DNA of 64,000 nucleotides from Flavobacteriaceae bacterium (lineage in GTDB: Bacteria > Bacteroidota > Bacteroidia > Flavobacteriales > Flavobacteriaceae), in the NCBI GenBank assembly GCA_018401115.1, contig JAGYKX010000005.1, positions 1,116,001 to 1,180,000 of the forward strand. Direction: 5' to 3'. The stretch's first letter is position 1. Each line of letters starts with the position of its first letter. Under the pieces are notes generated by a model, which did no database searches, was not told the DNA's origin, and saw only the letters and a list, made by a program, of their open reading frames with translations. Shown one piece after another: positions 43,861 through 54,392 of this stretch. Position numbers and translations under genes: made by a program.

Positions 43861-45072
43861 ATGGAATTAAAGAAATTTGTTGATTTTAACCAGCTAGAGG
43901 TTGCATTTCGAGCAAAAACGGATGAAACCTTAAGAAAACGTCATTTTATTTTTCTTGCCATGCAATGGCCTGGGTTGGTAAAAATAGGCACTGAGTTAAC
44001 TAAAATCGCCTTAAAATTTCATTTACCGGTCAAAACCTTGATCAAAACCACAATTTTCGATCTGTTTGTGGGGGGTGAAACCCTAGATGGCTGTCAAAGG
44101 TCCTCCAATGAATTAGCAGCCTTTGGCATCGGCGCCATTTTTGATTATTCCGTAGAAGGTGAGAAATCTGAAGAGGGTTTCGATGACACCATGAACGAGA
44201 TATTGCGCACCATTGAGAGAGCAGGGGAGATGGATTTCATACGTTTTTCTGCTTTTAAAATCACAGGAATGGGCCATTTTGAACTCCTTGCAAAGATTCA
44301 TCGAGGTGATGTGCTTACGGAGGATGAGCAGGCAGCTTATGATAGGATCTTCCGGAGGGTCGACCGTATCTGTCGTCTGGCTTATGAAAAAGATGTCTCT
44401 GTTCTGATTGATGCGGAAGAAACATGGATTCAGAAGCCTATTGATGAAATATCAGTAAAAATGATGCAAACTTACAATCGTGAAAAAGCATTGATTTACT
44501 ACACTTATCAAATGTATTGCCATAGCATGTTGGCTAACCTGAAAAAGATGCATATGGCTGCTGTAGAAGGGGGCTATCGATTAGGGGCAAAACTGGTGCG
44601 CGGAGCCTACATGGAAAAAGAACGTGCTCGAGCAGAAAAAATGGGGTATGAAAGCCCTATACAGCCCCATAAGGAAGCAACAGATCGTGATTTTGATGCT
44701 GCAGCATGTTATTGTGTGGAGCATATCAACCAGATTGGTGTTTTTTCAGGTACGCACAATGAAGATTCGAACTATAAATTGACCCTATTCATGGATGAAA
44801 TGGGGCTTCAGAAAAACGACTATCGCGTATATTTTGGACAATTGTATGGGATGAGCGACCATATTTCCTTCAACATGGCCAACGCAGGCTATAATGTAAT
44901 AAAATATGTCCCTTATGGCCCCTTACGAGCAGTAATGCCTTACCTCATTCGAAGAGCCAATGAAAACACTTCTGTGAAAGGGCAGAGCAGTAGGGAATTG
45001 TCTCTGCTTGCTGCAGAAATAAAAAGAAGAAAAATCTTTAAGAAGCAATTGGGTCATCAAAGCAAGTTTTAG
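43861..45072 (+). CDS. proline dehydrogenase
   Basis: Proline dehydrogenase oxidises proline to pyrroline-5-carboxylate with FAD, passing electrons to quinone. The 403-residue monofunctional protein has [20 protein letters not shown] (FAD/substrate barrel strand), [26 protein letters not shown] and [24 protein letters not shown], where the RRxxEN motif binds proline. The P5C dehydrogenase domain of PutA is absent and no separate gene is nearby. The ATG at 43861 is used; an in-frame GTG at 43846 lies next to the promoter element. Confidence 0.93.
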   Translation: MELKKFVDFNQLEVAFRAKTDETLRKRHFIFLAMQWPGLVKIGTELTKIALKFHLPVKTLIKTTIFDLFVGGETLDGCQRSSNELAAFGIGAIFDYSVEGEKSEEGFDDTMNEILRTIERAGEMDFIRFSAFKITGMGHFELLAKIHRGDVLTEDEQAAYDRIFRRVDRICRLAYEKDVSVLIDAEETWIQKPIDEISVKMMQTYNREKALIYYTYQMYCHSMLANLKKMHMAAVEGGYRLGAKLVRGAYMEKERARAEKMGYESPIQPHKEATDRDFDAAACYCVEHINQIGVFSGTHNEDSNYKLTLFMDEMGLQKNDYRVYFGQLYGMSDHISFNMANAGYNVIKYVPYGPLRAVMPYLIRRANENTSVKGQSSRELSLLAAEIKRRKIFKKQLGHQSKF

Positions 45073-45103
45073 GTTTCGCGAAACATTTCTAAGTACGAAT
45101 CAT

Positions 45104-45111
45104 TATATTTG
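45104..45111 (+). promoter_or_regulatory. -7 element for lysS
   Basis: TATATTTG matches TAnnTTTG and ends 22 nt before the lysS ATG. No clear -33 TTG is present. Confidence 0.5.
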
Positions 45112-45133
45112 CAACCCCCTTAAAAACGGCACT

Positions 45134-46855
45134 ATGCAGATATTGAGCGAACAAGAAATTCAACGCAGGCAAGAAAAAGAAGAATTAGAGAAATTGGGAA
45201 TCGACCCATACCCTTCTTCCCTTTATGAAATTTCTCACTATACCCAAGAGATTGTTAATGCCTTTGAGCAAAAACCAGAGGACTTTAAAGAAGTAAGCCT
45301 CGCCGGGCGATTGATGGGGAGAAGAATTATGGGTTCTGCCTCTTTTGCTGAATTACAAGATGCTCAAGGTAGAATTCAGTTGTATTTCAGACGAGATGAT
45401 ATTTGCCCGAATGAGGATAAAACGCTTTACAATACGGTGTTCAAAAAGGCACTCAGCATAGGAGATTTCATTGGTGTGAAAGGTTATGTTTTCAAAACTC
45501 AGGTAGGTGAAATATCTGTGCATGTTACAGGCCTGACTGTTTTGGCTAAGTCGCTCAAACCTTTACCCTTGCCCAAAATCGATGCGGAAGGCAAGGTACA
45601 CGATGCCTTTACTGATGCGGAGCAACGTTACAGACAGCGTTATGTCGATTTGGTAGTAAACCCTCAAGTGAAAAAAGCTTTCGTACAAAGAACAAAACTC
45701 GTGAATTCCATGCGCCAGTTTTTGACCGATAAAGATTACCTTGAGGTAGAAACTCCTATCCTTCAGCCTCTTTATGGTGGGGCGGCAGCAAGGCCATTCA
45801 AGACACATCACAACACCTTAGACATGACGCTTTACCTGCGGATTGCCAACGAACTTTATCTCAAACGACTGATTGTAGGTGGTTTTGATGGGGTGTTTGA
45901 GTTTTCCAAAGACTTTAGGAATGAAGGAATGTCTCGTTTCCATAATCCTGAATTTACACAAGTAGAGCTTTATGTGGCGTACAAAGATTACAATTGGATG
46001 ATGGACTTGGTGGAAGCCATGGTCGAAAAAGTAGCCCTCGATTTGCACGGAACAACAGAAGTAAAAGTAGGGGAGAACTTGATCAATTTCCAACGTCCTT
46101 GGAAGCGATATACCATGTTTGAAGCCATTGAGCATTTTACAGGTGTTGACATTTCAGAGATGGATGAAGGGGCTTTGCGCAGTACAGCAAAGGAGTTGAA
46201 AGTTGAAGTGGATGAATCGATGGGGAAAGGCAAACTGATCGATGAAATTTTTGGTGAGCACTGCGAACCGAAACTTATTCAGCCTACTTTCATTACGGAT
46301 TACCCCATAGAAATGTCACCCTTGGCGAAAAAACACAGGAGCAAAGAAGGTTTGGTAGAGCGCTTCGAAGCCATTTGTAATGGCAAAGAAATATGCAATG
46401 CCTTTTCCGAGCTGAACGATCCGATTGATCAAAGACAACGTTTTGAAGAACAATTGGAGTTGGGCAAAAGGGGAGACGATGAAGCCATGGTATTAGATGA
46501 GGATTTCTTGCGTGCCTTGGAATACGGTATGCCACCCACAGCAGGTTTGGGCATAGGGATTGATAGATTATCCATGATCATGACTAACTCTAACTCCATT
46601 CAAGATGTGCTGTTTTTTCCACAAATGAAACCTGAAAAACAGATGAAAACTGCTACTGACAAAGAATTTGAAGCAGTAGGAGTAAGGGTTGAACTCATCC
46701 CTATATTAAGGAAAATGAATATCCATACCATTGAGCAACTGAAGGAGCAAGTACCCAATAAACTATTAAATACGCTCGGAGGCATGCGCAAAAAGCTTAA
46801 ATTGAAAGAAGTAAAGGCAGCCACCTTAGATGAGATTGAAAACTGGATGAAATGA
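45134..46855 (+). CDS. lysS: lysyl-tRNA synthetase, class II
   Basis: LysS charges tRNA-Lys. The 573-residue protein has the N-terminal OB-fold anticodon domain ([32 protein letters not shown]) and motif 1 ([25 protein letters not shown]). Motif 2 is [20 protein letters not shown] and motif 3 is [19 protein letters not shown]-terminal extension of about 70 residues ([25 protein letters not shown]-like end) is typical of Bacteroidota LysS and is absent from E. coli. Confidence 0.97.
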   Translation: MQILSEQEIQRRQEKEELEKLGIDPYPSSLYEISHYTQEIVNAFEQKPEDFKEVSLAGRLMGRRIMGSASFAELQDAQGRIQLYFRRDDICPNEDKTLYNTVFKKALSIGDFIGVKGYVFKTQVGEISVHVTGLTVLAKSLKPLPLPKIDAEGKVHDAFTDAEQRYRQRYVDLVVNPQVKKAFVQRTKLVNSMRQFLTDKDYLEVETPILQPLYGGAAARPFKTHHNTLDMTLYLRIANELYLKRLIVGGFDGVFEFSKDFRNEGMSRFHNPEFTQVELYVAYKDYNWMMDLVEAMVEKVALDLHGTTEVKVGENLINFQRPWKRYTMFEAIEHFTGVDISEMDEGALRSTAKELKVEVDESMGKGKLIDEIFGEHCEPKLIQPTFITDYPIEMSPLAKKHRSKEGLVERFEAICNGKEICNAFSELNDPIDQRQRFEEQLELGKRGDDEAMVLDEDFLRALEYGMPPTAGLGIGIDRLSMIMTNSNSIQDVLFFPQMKPEKQMKTATDKEFEAVGVRVELIPILRKMNIHTIEQLKEQVPNKLLNTLGGMRKKLKLKEVKAATLDEIENWMK

Positions 46856-46898
46856 TTTGCCAGCGTTTTGTGTTGCTGCATAAACAGAACAAAAGACC

Positions 46899-47525
46899 AT
46901 GGAAGACATTGCGATTAGATTAGTAAAAATGGGGTTCGAAAAGGAGCTCATTCAAGAGATTGTCCAGACTGGGCGTTTGCAAAAAGTTCAGCCCGATCAG
47001 TGCCTGATTACTCCCGGCATGCAGGCCAAGGAAATGCCCATGGTTTTGGAAGGTACTTTGCGCGTAATGCGCGAAGAACAGGAGGGTCGTGAGGTCTTTT
47101 TGTATTACTTAGAGGGAGGTGAAGCTTGTGCCATGTCCATCTCGTGCTGCCTCGGCACGCAAGTGAGTAATTTCAAAGTAGTTTCGGAAACAGATGCCCA
47201 GATTTGGATGATTCCCATGATGCAAATCGATCAATGGATGGCCAAGTACCGTAGTTTCCGTAAGTTTATTTTCGATGCTTACCAAGATCGATTTGATGAA
47301 ATGCTTATGACCATTGATAGCATTTCCTTTATGAACATGGACGAGCGATTAATGAAATATTTATTGGATAAAAAGCAAAGTTCAGGATCTTATGTTATTC
47401 AGAAAACACACGAACAAATCGCAAATGAGCTCAATACTTCGCGTGTCGTGATTTCTCGTTTGCTCAAAAAACTAGAGAAAGAAGATAGGGTAGAACTCTA
47501 TCGCAATCGCATCGAAATTCTTTGA
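46899..47525 (+). CDS. Crp/Fnr family transcription regulator
   Basis: The 208-residue protein has an N-terminal cyclic-nucleotide-type beta roll (LQKVQPDQCLITPG, VLEGTLRVMREEQEGREVFLYYLEGGEACAMSISCCLG) and a C-terminal winged helix (SYVIQKTHEQIANELNTSRVVISRLLKKLEKED). No FNR-type N-terminal Cys cluster is seen, though a CC pair occurs in the beta roll. The ligand and targets are unknown. It follows lysS by 43 nt and converges with the RND pump operon. Confidence 0.88.
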   Translation: MEDIAIRLVKMGFEKELIQEIVQTGRLQKVQPDQCLITPGMQAKEMPMVLEGTLRVMREEQEGREVFLYYLEGGEACAMSISCCLGTQVSNFKVVSETDAQIWMIPMMQIDQWMAKYRSFRKFIFDAYQDRFDEMLMTIDSISFMNMDERLMKYLLDKKQSSGSYVIQKTHEQIANELNTSRVVISRLLKKLEKEDRVELYRNRIEIL

Positions 47526-47540
47526 TTCTCAATTCAAACC

Positions 47541-50500
47541 TTATTTTTTCTTGGTGCTGAACCAATAAGCCAAGGGTACAAAGTAAAGAGATGTAAAAGT
47601 GCCCAAGGTTAAACCACCTATTACAGAGAACACCAACGGACGCTGCAAGTCTGCGCCAAGACCAGAAGAGAAAATAACCGGTAAGAGGGCTAAAATAGTA
47701 GTAATTGAAGTCATCAAAATGGGTTTCAGCCGAATTTGACCCGCTCGAGCAATGGCTTGCGCAATGACTTCTTTTTTACTCTGAGAAGTGTTTTCCGCTA
47801 ACCCCTTTTTCTTCAGTCGATTGATGGTGTCTATTTTTAAGATAGCATCATTTACCATAATCCCCAACATGACAATGACACCAATGGCCGACATTACATT
47901 CAAACTTACATGGGCAAAGGATAAAACGACTACGGCCCCAAAAATTCCCATGGGCAAAGTAAAAACCACAATGAGTGGCTGAATAAGCGATTCAAATTGA
48001 GCAGCTAAAATAAAATACAGCAAGGTGACCGAGACAATGAGAATAAAAATAAGTTGTTTAAGGTTTTCCTGGTCTTGAAAATAGGTACCTCCAAAATCAA
48101 CGGTAAGACCTTGGTTTGCGGCAACGACTGGTAAGGCATTGGTGAGTTTTTCTATCCTTTCGTTAGAAATTTCTTCCCATTCCAAAGATTGATAAATGCC
48201 CGTTCGGTCTGATGTAATATTCTTCTCGCTTTTTACAAAGGATAAGTTGATGAACTCATCTAGCTGGTAATTTTGGTTATTGCGACCCCGAACACTCATA
48301 TTACGCAATTGCTCTTGCAAGTCTTTTTCAGGCTTTTTGATCTTTACCGGAGTGACTTCTCCAAAACGTTTGATCTCTGTAATCAGGTAACCATCAAGGG
48401 CATTGTTCAAAGCTGTTTTAAATTGCCCCTCGTCTATGCCGTAGGCCGCTAGCTTTACTTTGTCGATTTTAGCTTCTAGGGCTTCTTCATATACAAAACC
48501 CTTACCTTGGTTAGGAGATATGTCGACCAAGGCTGTACTTGCTTCTTGAAGCTCTTCGAAAGTCGATAAAGGTAAGAGTTCGTCACTTCCTAAGTTTTTC
48601 CATTTGGCGCTAAAGTAAGTACCATCCGCTACGAAAATCTGGTCAAACGCATTAGGGGCGTCTTTGATTTCATAACTGGCATTGGGATGTCTTTGGTTCA
48701 GATATGTGGACATCCATCGTTCTGCATCCGCTTTTAATTCAGGCGTTTCGAACTTAAAATAAAGCTCCGCTTTCTCTACACTCGCCTCTTCAATGGCCAA
48801 TAAAAATTGCTTGATGCCAATATCGGATTCTGTAATGGCTGAAATGGGCATTTCTTCCAAGAGCGTTTCTACCCTTGCCTTATTGGCCTCAGCATCAATG
48901 GGCTCGTTCCAAAGCACATTCACCAAAGTTTCGGTTTTTTCAATTTCCGGCAAGCCACTTTTTTCAAAATGGTAAACCATCCATCCTGTCAAGGGAATTA
49001 AAAGTAGCAAAAGCATGAAACTAAGGGCTCTGAAGCGCCACGCCACTGAATAAATGGCTTTGTAAATTTTCAGTATCAGCCTAAAAAAGGCAGAATCTTC
49101 CTTGATGGGACGCGTTACCTTCTGAAAGAATAAACGATAAAGTAAAGGAAGTAAAATAAAGGCAACCAGTAAGGAGGTGGCTAAAATGATGGAAACAGAA
49201 ACGGCCTGGTCGTAAAATAATGAGCCGGAAAGCCCATTTAAAAAGACCAAAGGCACAAACACAGCCAAGGTGGTGAGCATGGAGCTAATGAGTGGAGCCA
49301 TTACCTCATTCACACCTTCTACACAGGCATCGACAATACTCAAGTTTTCCTCTTTCCGTTTACGCGTAATATTATCGATGACAATGATGGCATTGTCGAT
49401 GAGCATTCCTAAACCTAAGGCCAAACCACTAAGCGAGATGATGTTGATGCTCAAACCCACCGCATAGAAAAGTAAAAAACTGATGACCAAAGACACAGGT
49501 AGCGTAATGCCCATGATGATGGGCATACGTACATTGCCCATGAACAAAAAGAGTACAGCGAAGGCAAAAATACCTCCATAAATCAGACTCGTTCCTAAGT
49601 TATTGATGCCTGCATTGAGTAGAGTGGATTGATCTTGTGTCATATCAAAATCAACCTCCGGATAATCTGTCTTAAAAATAGCAATGGCCTCATAAACCAG
49701 AGGTACCAATTCTGTCATTTTAGCATTGCTTTGCTTGTGAACGGTAATGACCAAACCTTCTTCTTGATTGAAGAGGTGATAACTCAGCACTTTTTCGTTT
49801 TCATAGCCTACTTCAGCTACCTTTTGTAAAGGAATAACATCTCCTTCTCGGTTGATCAAAGGCAAACTTTTAATTTCATCGAGATCGTCTAAACGGTTGG
49901 CCATGCGAACGAAATAGCGATACTGCCCGTCTTTGATAGATAACTGCCCCAAATCTTGGTTGGCACTTTGAAGTACTTGATCGATTTGATTACCATTGAT
50001 GCCAAGTGCAGCCAGCGCTTCTCTATCAGGTGTAATGGAAATGAATTGGCTCCTGTTTCCATTTAAATCTACAATCGATACCCCTTCCAGTTGTTCCAAT
50101 CTTTTTTTGAGCACCTTTTCGGCCAACTCAGAAAGTTCAATAAAATCTGTTCCGGGTTTGGGCATTACCTGTAATCGAATGATCGGAATGTCGGAGGTAT
50201 TGATCCGAATGATTTTTGGTCGGTCCATGTCGCGCGGCAGGGTTTCCTGCAAACGGTCTATTTTTTCATTGATTTCAACATAGGCTAAGTTCATCCGCGT
50301 GCCATAGTCGAATTTGAGTTTGATGAGCCCGCTTTCGCTACTGGCAGTGCTCTCAATGGAAGTGAGGTTATTCAATGCGTTGAGCTCGCCTCGAATAGGG
50401 CGCAGCGCACTATTTTCTATGATCCTGGCGGGGTTGTTGGGATAATCTACCTTAATGACGACTGAAGGGACTTCAATTTCCGGAAGCAGTGAAACCGGTA

Positions 50501-50588
50501 GCTGGCGAATGGAAAGTATGCTAAAAAAAATGATTCCAATAAAGGAAAGAAAGACAGCAATCGGACGATTGATTAAAAATTTAACCAT
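47541..50588 (-). CDS. RND efflux transporter permease
   Basis: The 1015-residue protein has the RND layout: a first helix with FLINRPIAVFLSFIGIIFF, a large periplasmic domain, a six-helix block with GLALGLGMLIDNAIIVIDNITRKR, a second periplasmic domain, and a last block with VMLGIMVNDAILKIDTINRLK. The HAE/AcrB proton-relay Asp pair region (LGMLIDNAIIVIDN) is present. It would export small molecules with the adaptor gene upstream. No outer-membrane factor lies in this operon. Confidence 0.93.
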   Translation of the reverse strand: MVKFLINRPIAVFLSFIGIIFFSILSIRQLPVSLLPEIEVPSVVIKVDYPNNPARIIENSALRPIRGELNALNNLTSIESTASSESGLIKLKFDYGTRMNLAYVEINEKIDRLQETLPRDMDRPKIIRINTSDIPIIRLQVMPKPGTDFIELSELAEKVLKKRLEQLEGVSIVDLNGNRSQFISITPDREALAALGINGNQIDQVLQSANQDLGQLSIKDGQYRYFVRMANRLDDLDEIKSLPLINREGDVIPLQKVAEVGYENEKVLSYHLFNQEEGLVITVHKQSNAKMTELVPLVYEAIAIFKTDYPEVDFDMTQDQSTLLNAGINNLGTSLIYGGIFAFAVLFLFMGNVRMPIIMGITLPVSLVISFLLFYAVGLSINIISLSGLALGLGMLIDNAIIVIDNITRKRKEENLSIVDACVEGVNEVMAPLISSMLTTLAVFVPLVFLNGLSGSLFYDQAVSVSIILATSLLVAFILLPLLYRLFFQKVTRPIKEDSAFFRLILKIYKAIYSVAWRFRALSFMLLLLLIPLTGWMVYHFEKSGLPEIEKTETLVNVLWNEPIDAEANKARVETLLEEMPISAITESDIGIKQFLLAIEEASVEKAELYFKFETPELKADAERWMSTYLNQRHPNASYEIKDAPNAFDQIFVADGTYFSAKWKNLGSDELLPLSTFEELQEASTALVDISPNQGKGFVYEEALEAKIDKVKLAAYGIDEGQFKTALNNALDGYLITEIKRFGEVTPVKIKKPEKDLQEQLRNMSVRGRNNQNYQLDEFINLSFVKSEKNITSDRTGIYQSLEWEEISNERIEKLTNALPVVAANQGLTVDFGGTYFQDQENLKQLIFILIVSVTLLYFILAAQFESLIQPLIVVFTLPMGIFGAVVVLSFAHVSLNVMSAIGVIVMLGIMVNDAILKIDTINRLKKKGLAENTSQSKKEVIAQAIARAGQIRLKPILMTSITTILALLPVIFSSGLGADLQRPLVFSVIGGLTLGTFTSLYFVPLAYWFSTKKK

Positions 50589-50596
50589 GGCTGCTT

Positions 50597-51652
50597 TTAA
50601 TTATCAGAGTTCAATGGAGTAGCTAAACTTACCCGAGCATCGTGCGCCAACTGTAAGTTGTTGGTGATGATGACCTCGTCACCCGGATTTAAGCCATCGG
50701 TAACTTCCAACTCCACTCCGTTGTCAAGGCCTACCTCAACGTAATTCCATTTCGCTTGACCATCTACATGGGTGAAGATGACTGGTCTGCCCGATTTCAT
50801 CACCATAGCATCGCGAGGTACAATGATGTTTTCTTGTTGGGGAACACGAATGATGGCATTCGTATTCATGCCTGGTAATAAGCCGTTCGGTTGATCTACT
50901 TTTAATTTGATTTGCACCATGCCGTTATCATCTACCTTAGGGTTAACTTCCACCAAAGTGCCTGCATATACTTTGTCTTTGAAAGCCAAGGGATAGATAT
51001 CTGCTTTTAACCCAATCTTCATGTGTCTGAAATCCGACTCTAGTATTTTACCAGTCAAGACCAATGAGGTATGATCATAAACCAAGCATAATTCTTTGCC
51101 GCTTGAGATGATATTGCCCTCACTTTCCTTCATTTCAGCCACAGTACCATTGATGGGTGATCTGATGATGGTTTTATCCAAGGCATTCTGAGCTTCGCGC
51201 AGACCTAACTCAGCATCGCTCAATCCCGACCTGAGTTTAAGGGTGAGCATCATTTGTTCGTTTGGACGTGAACGACCAATGGAATCATCTTGGAAGGTAA
51301 CGTACGCCTTATCGTAAGCCAATTTGGCTTTCTCAAGATTGAGCTTCTCGCTGGTGTTTTGTAATTCAGCCAGTACTTGCCCCACCTTTACTTTTTGGCC
51401 ATTGCGGACATATAACGACCTCAAGTAACCACTGCTTTCAAAAGTAATGGTCAATTCTTTTTCAGAATCCAAAGTACCTGAGGAGTTAATTCGGAACTCA
51501 AATAATCCCTGACGCGCTGAGGCTGTTACCACCTCGGTAGGCTTTACATCAGCTCTCAATGCTTCTATGTCTGGTTCCTCTTGTACTTCTTTCTTATTGT
51601 CACAAGCCATAAAGGCTGAAAACAGTAGGGCTATAAGTAATTTCTTTTCCAT
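50597..51652 (-). CDS. RND efflux periplasmic adaptor lipoprotein
   Basis: The 351-residue membrane-fusion protein has a lipoprotein signal (LLIALLFSAFMACDNKKE, acylated Cys at residue 17). The lipoyl-type halves are RSLYVRNGQKVKVGQVLAEL and IIRSPINGTVAEMKESEGNII, around a coiled coil. The beta-barrel (GKILESDFRHMKIGLKADIY) follows. It is 8 nt upstream of the permease gene and would link it to a TolC channel encoded elsewhere. Confidence 0.92.
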   Translation of the reverse strand: MEKKLLIALLFSAFMACDNKKEVQEEPDIEALRADVKPTEVVTASARQGLFEFRINSSGTLDSEKELTITFESSGYLRSLYVRNGQKVKVGQVLAELQNTSEKLNLEKAKLAYDKAYVTFQDDSIGRSRPNEQMMLTLKLRSGLSDAELGLREAQNALDKTIIRSPINGTVAEMKESEGNIISSGKELCLVYDHTSLVLTGKILESDFRHMKIGLKADIYPLAFKDKVYAGTLVEVNPKVDDNGMVQIKLKVDQPNGLLPGMNTNAIIRVPQQENIIVPRDAMVMKSGRPVIFTHVDGQAKWNYVEVGLDNGVELEVTDGLNPGDEVIITNNLQLAHDARVSLATPLNSDN

Positions 51653-51814
51653 TGCGCTAAAAATAGTTTAAAACTCTATGAATATGAAACTATTCTTGAA
51701 GAACTTTTTAGTTCACATGTGTTCCTTATTGCAGAGTGAAGGATTGCACAGCTTCATTTTCCCGGTTTTTCCAACTTTTTGTGTAAATTCCAACATCTTA
51801 CCCAAAATACCTCT

Positions 51815-53026
51815 ATGATTGAATTATTTTCCACTGAGCGCCTGAAATCGCTCTTGCCACAATATAAAGATTTTGTTGAAAAGGAGCTTTTTCCCATCGA
51901 CCTATCTGTCTTAAAAGACGATTGGCAGACCGCTTTTATTATGTTGAAAGCCAAAAGAGAAAAGGCCAAAAAATTAGGCCTGTGGGCACCTTATTTACCG
52001 GAGGTGGAAGGTGGTTTGGGCCTGACCATGGCCGAGTTTGGACAGATTTCAGAAATTTTGGGTACTTCTCCCTTAGGACATTATGTGTTCAATTGCCAGG
52101 CACCGGACATTGGAAACATCGAATTGATGCATCAGTTTGCTTCTGATACATTAAAAGAAAGATTTCTCCACCCCCTAATGGCTGGCGAAATGCGTAGCTG
52201 TTTTGGCATGACCGAACCCGAATTGGCCGGTTCGAACCCTGTTCATTTGGCGACCACTGCTGAATTGGTGGGCGAAGAATGGGTATTGAATGGGCACAAA
52301 TGGTTTACCACCGCAGCCGATGGTGCAGCTTTTTGCATTGTGATGGCGGTGACTGATCCCGAGGCTGATGCCTACCAACGTGCCAGCATGCTTTTGGTGC
52401 CTACCGATACCCCCGGTTTTGAGTTGGTCAGAAACATTTCCATTATGGGCGATGAAGGTGGGGGATATTTTAGCCATGCTGAAATCCTTTTGAAGGACTG
52501 TCGTATTCCAAAGTCTTATCTGGTGGGTGCACAGGGAGACGGCTTTTCTATGGCGCAAAGGCGACTAGGGCCTGGAAGGATTCACCACTGCATGCGCTGG
52601 ATTGGTATTTGCGAAAGGGCTTTCAACATGATGTGCGATAGGGCGCAAACCCGTGAACTGAATCCGGGTAAGCCCCTTTCCGGCCAGCAGACCATCCAAA
52701 ACTGGATTGCCGAAAGCCGGGCAGAGATTGATGCAGCACGTTACATGGTCTTACATACGGCTCATAAAATAGATCAGGAAGGCAGCAAGGCGGCTAAAAT
52801 TGAAATTTCTACCATTAAATTTTTTGTTGCCGATGTGTTGATGAAAGTCTTAGACCGCGCAGTACAAGTGCATGGTGCCTTGGGCATAACCGACGATACT
52901 TTATTATCGTTTTGGTACCGACATGAGAGAGGTGCCCGCATTTATGATGGTCCCGATGAGGTACATAAATCCAGTTTGGCGAAGGCTATTTTGAAAGAAA
53001 GAACTGCAAAACAACAAGCATCATGA
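51815..53026 (+). CDS. acyl-CoA dehydrogenase
   Basis: The 403-residue flavoprotein starts at MIELFSTERLKSLLPQYKDF and has GLWAPYLPEVEGGLGLTMAEFG, CFGMTEPELAGSNP (FAD and substrate binding), WVLNGHKWFTTAADGAAF, and the late QVHGALGITDDTLLSFWYRHERGARIYDGPDEVH. It resembles the ACAD10/11-type branch, which acts on long or 4-hydroxy acyl-CoAs. The next gene encodes the kinase-like domain that is fused to this dehydrogenase in animal ACAD10/11. The frame opening at 51779 adds 12 residues that are not family-like. Confidence 0.93.
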   Translation: MIELFSTERLKSLLPQYKDFVEKELFPIDLSVLKDDWQTAFIMLKAKREKAKKLGLWAPYLPEVEGGLGLTMAEFGQISEILGTSPLGHYVFNCQAPDIGNIELMHQFASDTLKERFLHPLMAGEMRSCFGMTEPELAGSNPVHLATTAELVGEEWVLNGHKWFTTAADGAAFCIVMAVTDPEADAYQRASMLLVPTDTPGFELVRNISIMGDEGGGYFSHAEILLKDCRIPKSYLVGAQGDGFSMAQRRLGPGRIHHCMRWIGICERAFNMMCDRAQTRELNPGKPLSGQQTIQNWIAESRAEIDAARYMVLHTAHKIDQEGSKAAKIEISTIKFFVADVLMKVLDRAVQVHGALGITDDTLLSFWYRHERGARIYDGPDEVHKSSLAKAILKERTAKQQAS

Positions 53027-54081
53027 GCATAAACGACCAAGCCCAAGCCGTAAGACCAGGAGAGGAGTTGAAGGTAGATGCGCTAAAGGCCTATTTAATC
53101 AAGCATTTGGAGGGCTTTGATGGTGCATTCAGCCTGCTTCAGTTTCCGGGTGGCTTTTCGAACCTTACCTATTTATTAAGAACAAGTCAAGGTGATTATG
53201 TTTTGCGCAGGCCGCCTTTTGGTGCCAATATCAAAGGAGGACACGATATGAAACGAGAGTTTCGGGTGCTAAAGGCCTTGGAAAAGTTTTATGGAAAAGC
53301 ACCCAAGCCCGTCTTGTTTTGCGATGATCAAAGCGTGATGGGGTCGGATTTTTACTTAATGGAGCGTATGGAAGGGGTGATTTTACGCGGAAAAGCGCCT
53401 GAATCTTTGGATTTGAGTCCTGATCGTATGAAGAGCCTGTCGGAAAACGCCATTGACCATTTGGCCGATTTGCATTTAATGGACTTGGATGCGGCCGGAC
53501 TAAAGGATTTTGGCAAGCCGGAAGGTTACACCAAACGACAGGTCATGGGGTGGATAGCGCGATACGAACAGGCAGCAACTGATGAAGTCGATGAAATGGA
53601 TCAGGTGGCTACATGGCTGAAAAAGAACATACCGCCACAGCAACATGTCAGTCTCATTCACAACGATTTTAAATACGACAATTTGGTGTTAGACCCTGAA
53701 AAGCCAGAACAGATCATCGGAGTGTTGGATTGGGAAATGAGCACCATTGGGAATCCCTTGATGGATTTGGGTACTTCTTTGGCTTATTGGGCGCAGGCAG
53801 ACGATGATGAAGTGTTGAAGTCTTTTGGTTTGACTTGGCTTCCCGGAAACCTGAGCCGCAAGGCCTGGGTAGAGCGGTATGCTCAACGTACAGGTTTTGA
53901 TGTGTCTGACCAACTATTTTACTATGTTTTTGGGGCTTTTAAGATTGGCGGTATCATACAGCAAATCTATCAACGTTACCAAAAAGGCTTAACCCAAGAC
54001 CCCCGTTTTGCACATCTACTTGTAGCAGTTAAGGCAAATGCACAAAATGCCGTAAAGGCATTGGATCGGGGAGGTTTATAA
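53023..54081 (+). CDS. aminoglycoside phosphotransferase-fold kinase paired with the acyl-CoA dehydrogenase
   Basis: The 352-residue protein has the APH/choline-kinase fold: LQFPGGFSNLTYLLRTSQGDYVLRRPPFG (nucleotide loop), the Brenner motif VSLIHNDFKYDNLVLD with catalytic Asp, and IIGVLDWEMSTIGNPLMDLG. In animal ACAD10/11 this domain is fused to an acyl-CoA dehydrogenase and phosphorylates 4-hydroxyacyl-CoA. The 4-nt overlap with the dehydrogenase gene supports the same two-step role here. It is the last gene before the repeat-rich part. Confidence 0.88.
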   Translation: MSINDQAQAVRPGEELKVDALKAYLIKHLEGFDGAFSLLQFPGGFSNLTYLLRTSQGDYVLRRPPFGANIKGGHDMKREFRVLKALEKFYGKAPKPVLFCDDQSVMGSDFYLMERMEGVILRGKAPESLDLSPDRMKSLSENAIDHLADLHLMDLDAAGLKDFGKPEGYTKRQVMGWIARYEQAATDEVDEMDQVATWLKKNIPPQQHVSLIHNDFKYDNLVLDPEKPEQIIGVLDWEMSTIGNPLMDLGTSLAYWAQADDDEVLKSFGLTWLPGNLSRKAWVERYAQRTGFDVSDQLFYYVFGAFKIGGIIQQIYQRYQKGLTQDPRFAHLLVAVKANAQNAVKALDRGGL

Positions 54082-54280
54082 AGGGGTGAGCAGAGTTGGT
54101 TTTGGCGGAATTATGCCTTTCGATTTGGCTATTAGCTGTTGGCCTTGCCTCTGCTTGCAGGTAGGCAGCAGGTCTCACTGTTATGAAAAACGTACCCAGA
54201 AATTCGCATCAATTCCACTCGCTCTAATTTTAAGGAGATGGTCACGGGATGAACCTCCTTGCAGTCGGCTCACCCTCACC

Positions 54281-54392
54281 ATGACGGTTGCTGAGGCCCT
54301 CGGAGCATTTTTCAATTAACAATTTTCAATGAGCAATGATCAATAGCCATTTACGAAATACGGTCAACGTTATTTAGGGTAGTACAATCTTC
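54281..54392 (+). repeat. 112-bp duplicated segment, copy 1
   Basis: This segment, from ATGACGGTTGCTGAGGC to the start of the heptamer tract, recurs at 56515-56626 with few differences. Within it, 54311-54345 is five period-7 units of CAATT/CAATG type. It lies directly before a heptamer tract in both copies. Confidence 0.85.

Noticed and set aside
54086-54319. Small 77-residue frame after the kinase gene
   Set aside because: No family-like sequence, Cys/Trp/Arg-rich composition, and it runs into the 112-bp duplicated segment.
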